Origin: an uncultured Bacilli bacterium
GTDB lineage: Bacteria > Bacillota_I > Bacilli_A > RF39 > UBA660
Direction: 5' to 3'
Assembly (NCBI GenBank): GCA_948687865.1
Contig: CAPQQE010000061.1
Location: 1-7,741, forward strand
DNA length: 7,741 nucleotides
The translations under genes and the position numbers were made by a program. Shown here in pieces: positions 6,619 through 7,741 of the stretch. Numbering within the stretch: position 1 is the stretch's first letter; each line of letters starts with the position of its first letter. The notes below the pieces were generated by a model that saw only the letters and a list, made by a program, of their open reading frames with translations, was not told the origin of the DNA and ran no database searches.

Positions 6619-7741
6619 CTGGTAAATTTAAATTCATATATTTTATTATAAATGGCGCTATATCTGATAATTTTTCAACATTATTTACTATTAAGTTAGA
6701 ATCACATACAATAAATGGAACTTTATTTATAGTATGACTTGTAACTATATTATTATTATCATCTAACATATTCTCAGCATTACCATGATCAGCTGTAATT
6801 ATTAATAAATAATCTTTTTCACTGCATTTATTATATATTTTACCAATCATACTATCAAGGCATTCTACTGCTTTTATTGTTGCATCTAAGTTTCCAGTAT
6901 GACCATATCACCATTCGCAAAATTAAGTAATATAAAATCATAATTATTTTCCATTTTTAACAGTAATTCATTAGTTATTTGTGGCGCACTCATTTGAGGC
7001 ATTAAATCATAAGTAGAAACTTTAGGAGATGGAATAAGTACTCTATCACATCCTTTTAACTCTAGATTTCTTCCACCATCAAAAAAATAAGTTACATGTG
7101 CATACTTCTCTGTTTCGGCTATTCTAAGCTGTTTCATACCTAATTTTGATAAATATATTCCTAAAGTATTATCTATTATTTCTTTTTTAAATGCTATATC
7201 CGATTTAATGTCATCTGATACATGCATCATAGTTGTTAAATGAATATTATTTAATACTTGCAACTACATCTGCAATATCTTTAAATATATTAAAATCTAT
7301 TATGCTTTTAAGTATTTGCACTCCCCTATCAGGTCTAAAATTAACCCAAATAATGCTATCATTATCCTTTATACGTCCTTCATTTATAATAACAGGTTCT
7401 ATAAATTCATCAGTTATATTATTACTATAACTATCATTTATATATCTTTTATAATTATCACTTTTATTTCCTTATTATTTACAATAACGTCATAGCATTT
7501 TTTTGTTCTCTCATATCTATTATCTCTATCCATTGCATAATATCTACCTGATATAGTACATATTTTACCTATATCATATTTATTTATCTCATTTTCTAAC
7601 TCATTTAAATATTTAATACTAGATTCTTTATATGTATCTCTTCCATCAGTAAATACATGAAGGCATACATTTTCAATTTTTTTATCACTGCATAATTTTA
7701 ATAATGCCTTAAAATGATCTATATGACTATGTACCCCGCCA
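6605..7741 (-). pseudogene. gpmI: 2,3-bisphosphoglycerate-independent phosphoglycerate mutase, frameshifted (5' end outside window)
   Basis: The intact enzyme interconverts 3- and 2-phosphoglycerate in glycolysis, using two Mn ions and a phosphoserine intermediate. Joined across frames, the remnant covers the enzyme from about residue 120 of about 510 to the end. Visible motifs in order: [105 protein letters not shown]. It opens in one frame from the edge to TAA at 7440-7438. The homologous frame moves after AAAA at 7465-7462 (one A missing), returns near AAA at 7252-7250 (one A extra), and moves again at 6904-6901, where four bases are missing from the conserved DMVGHTG motif. The N-terminal 120 residues, with the phosphorylated Ser, lie beyond the edge. 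No intact product can be made unless these are sequence errors. A functional PGM elsewhere is expected. Confidence 0.9.

Noticed and set aside
6605..6850. Stand-alone gene of 81 codons
   Set aside because: It is the C-terminal part of gpmI (ADHGNAEN motif). The same frame continues upstream to about 6898 with family sequence, so the ATG at 6850 is internal.
6886..7263. Stand-alone gene of 125 codons starting at TTG 7263
   Set aside because: It aligns with the middle of phosphoglycerate mutase; the TTG has no ribosome binding site and only marks where a shifted frame resumes.
7438..7465. Programmed ribosomal frameshifting in gpmI
   Set aside because: The A-run is only four bases, there is no slippery heptamer or stimulatory structure, two further breaks follow, and the family is not known to use frameshifting.

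Overview
The window is strongly AT-rich and every recognisable gene lies on the minus strand, so transcription runs from high to low coordinates. Nearly all genes start with ATG behind a strong AGGAGG-type Shine-Dalgarno sequence. Tryptophans are TGG, and the one TGA that can be judged (end of the WG-repeat gene, in an ATGA overlap) is a stop, so the standard bacterial code fits. Ribosomal proteins of Firmicutes type, a sortase, a type IV prepilin-like protein and very low GC suggest an uncultured low-GC Gram-positive bacterium, possibly one of the gut Bacilli near the old Tenericutes boundary. That placement is inference.

Layout in transcription order. (1) 7741-6605: a gene for cofactor-independent phosphoglycerate mutase (gpmI), cut at its 5' end by the window edge and broken by three frameshifts. 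(2) 6618-5912: a sortase gene with its own extended -10 promoter and a clean intrinsic terminator. (3) 5899-3038: a two-gene unit with an ATGA overlap. It encodes a single-pass membrane protein with external WG repeats and a prepilin-like protein, and ends in a weak but plausible terminator. (4) 3015-1: the start of the S10 ribosomal protein operon, rpsJ-rplC-rplD-rplW-rplB. It has a good promoter and a structured leader of about 136 nt that is much richer in GC than its surroundings. rplB runs off the window about 30 codons before its expected end.

The S10 operon is in the usual bacterial order and encodes parts of the 30S (S10) and 50S (L3, L4, L23, L2) subunits. The sortase, WG-repeat protein and prepilin are all cell-surface proteins, but they are separated by a terminator and nothing in the window proves they work together. 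No LPXTG-type substrate and no pilus-assembly gene is present here.

I see no RNA gene, CRISPR array, insertion sequence or phage gene, and no convincing new multi-gene system. The points worth a second look are the decayed gpmI, the S10 leader with mutually exclusive helices, the acidic C-terminal tail on L3, and the WG-repeat/prepilin pair. The only stretch longer than about 200 bases without a gene is 2845-3059, which holds the terminator, promoter and leader described below.
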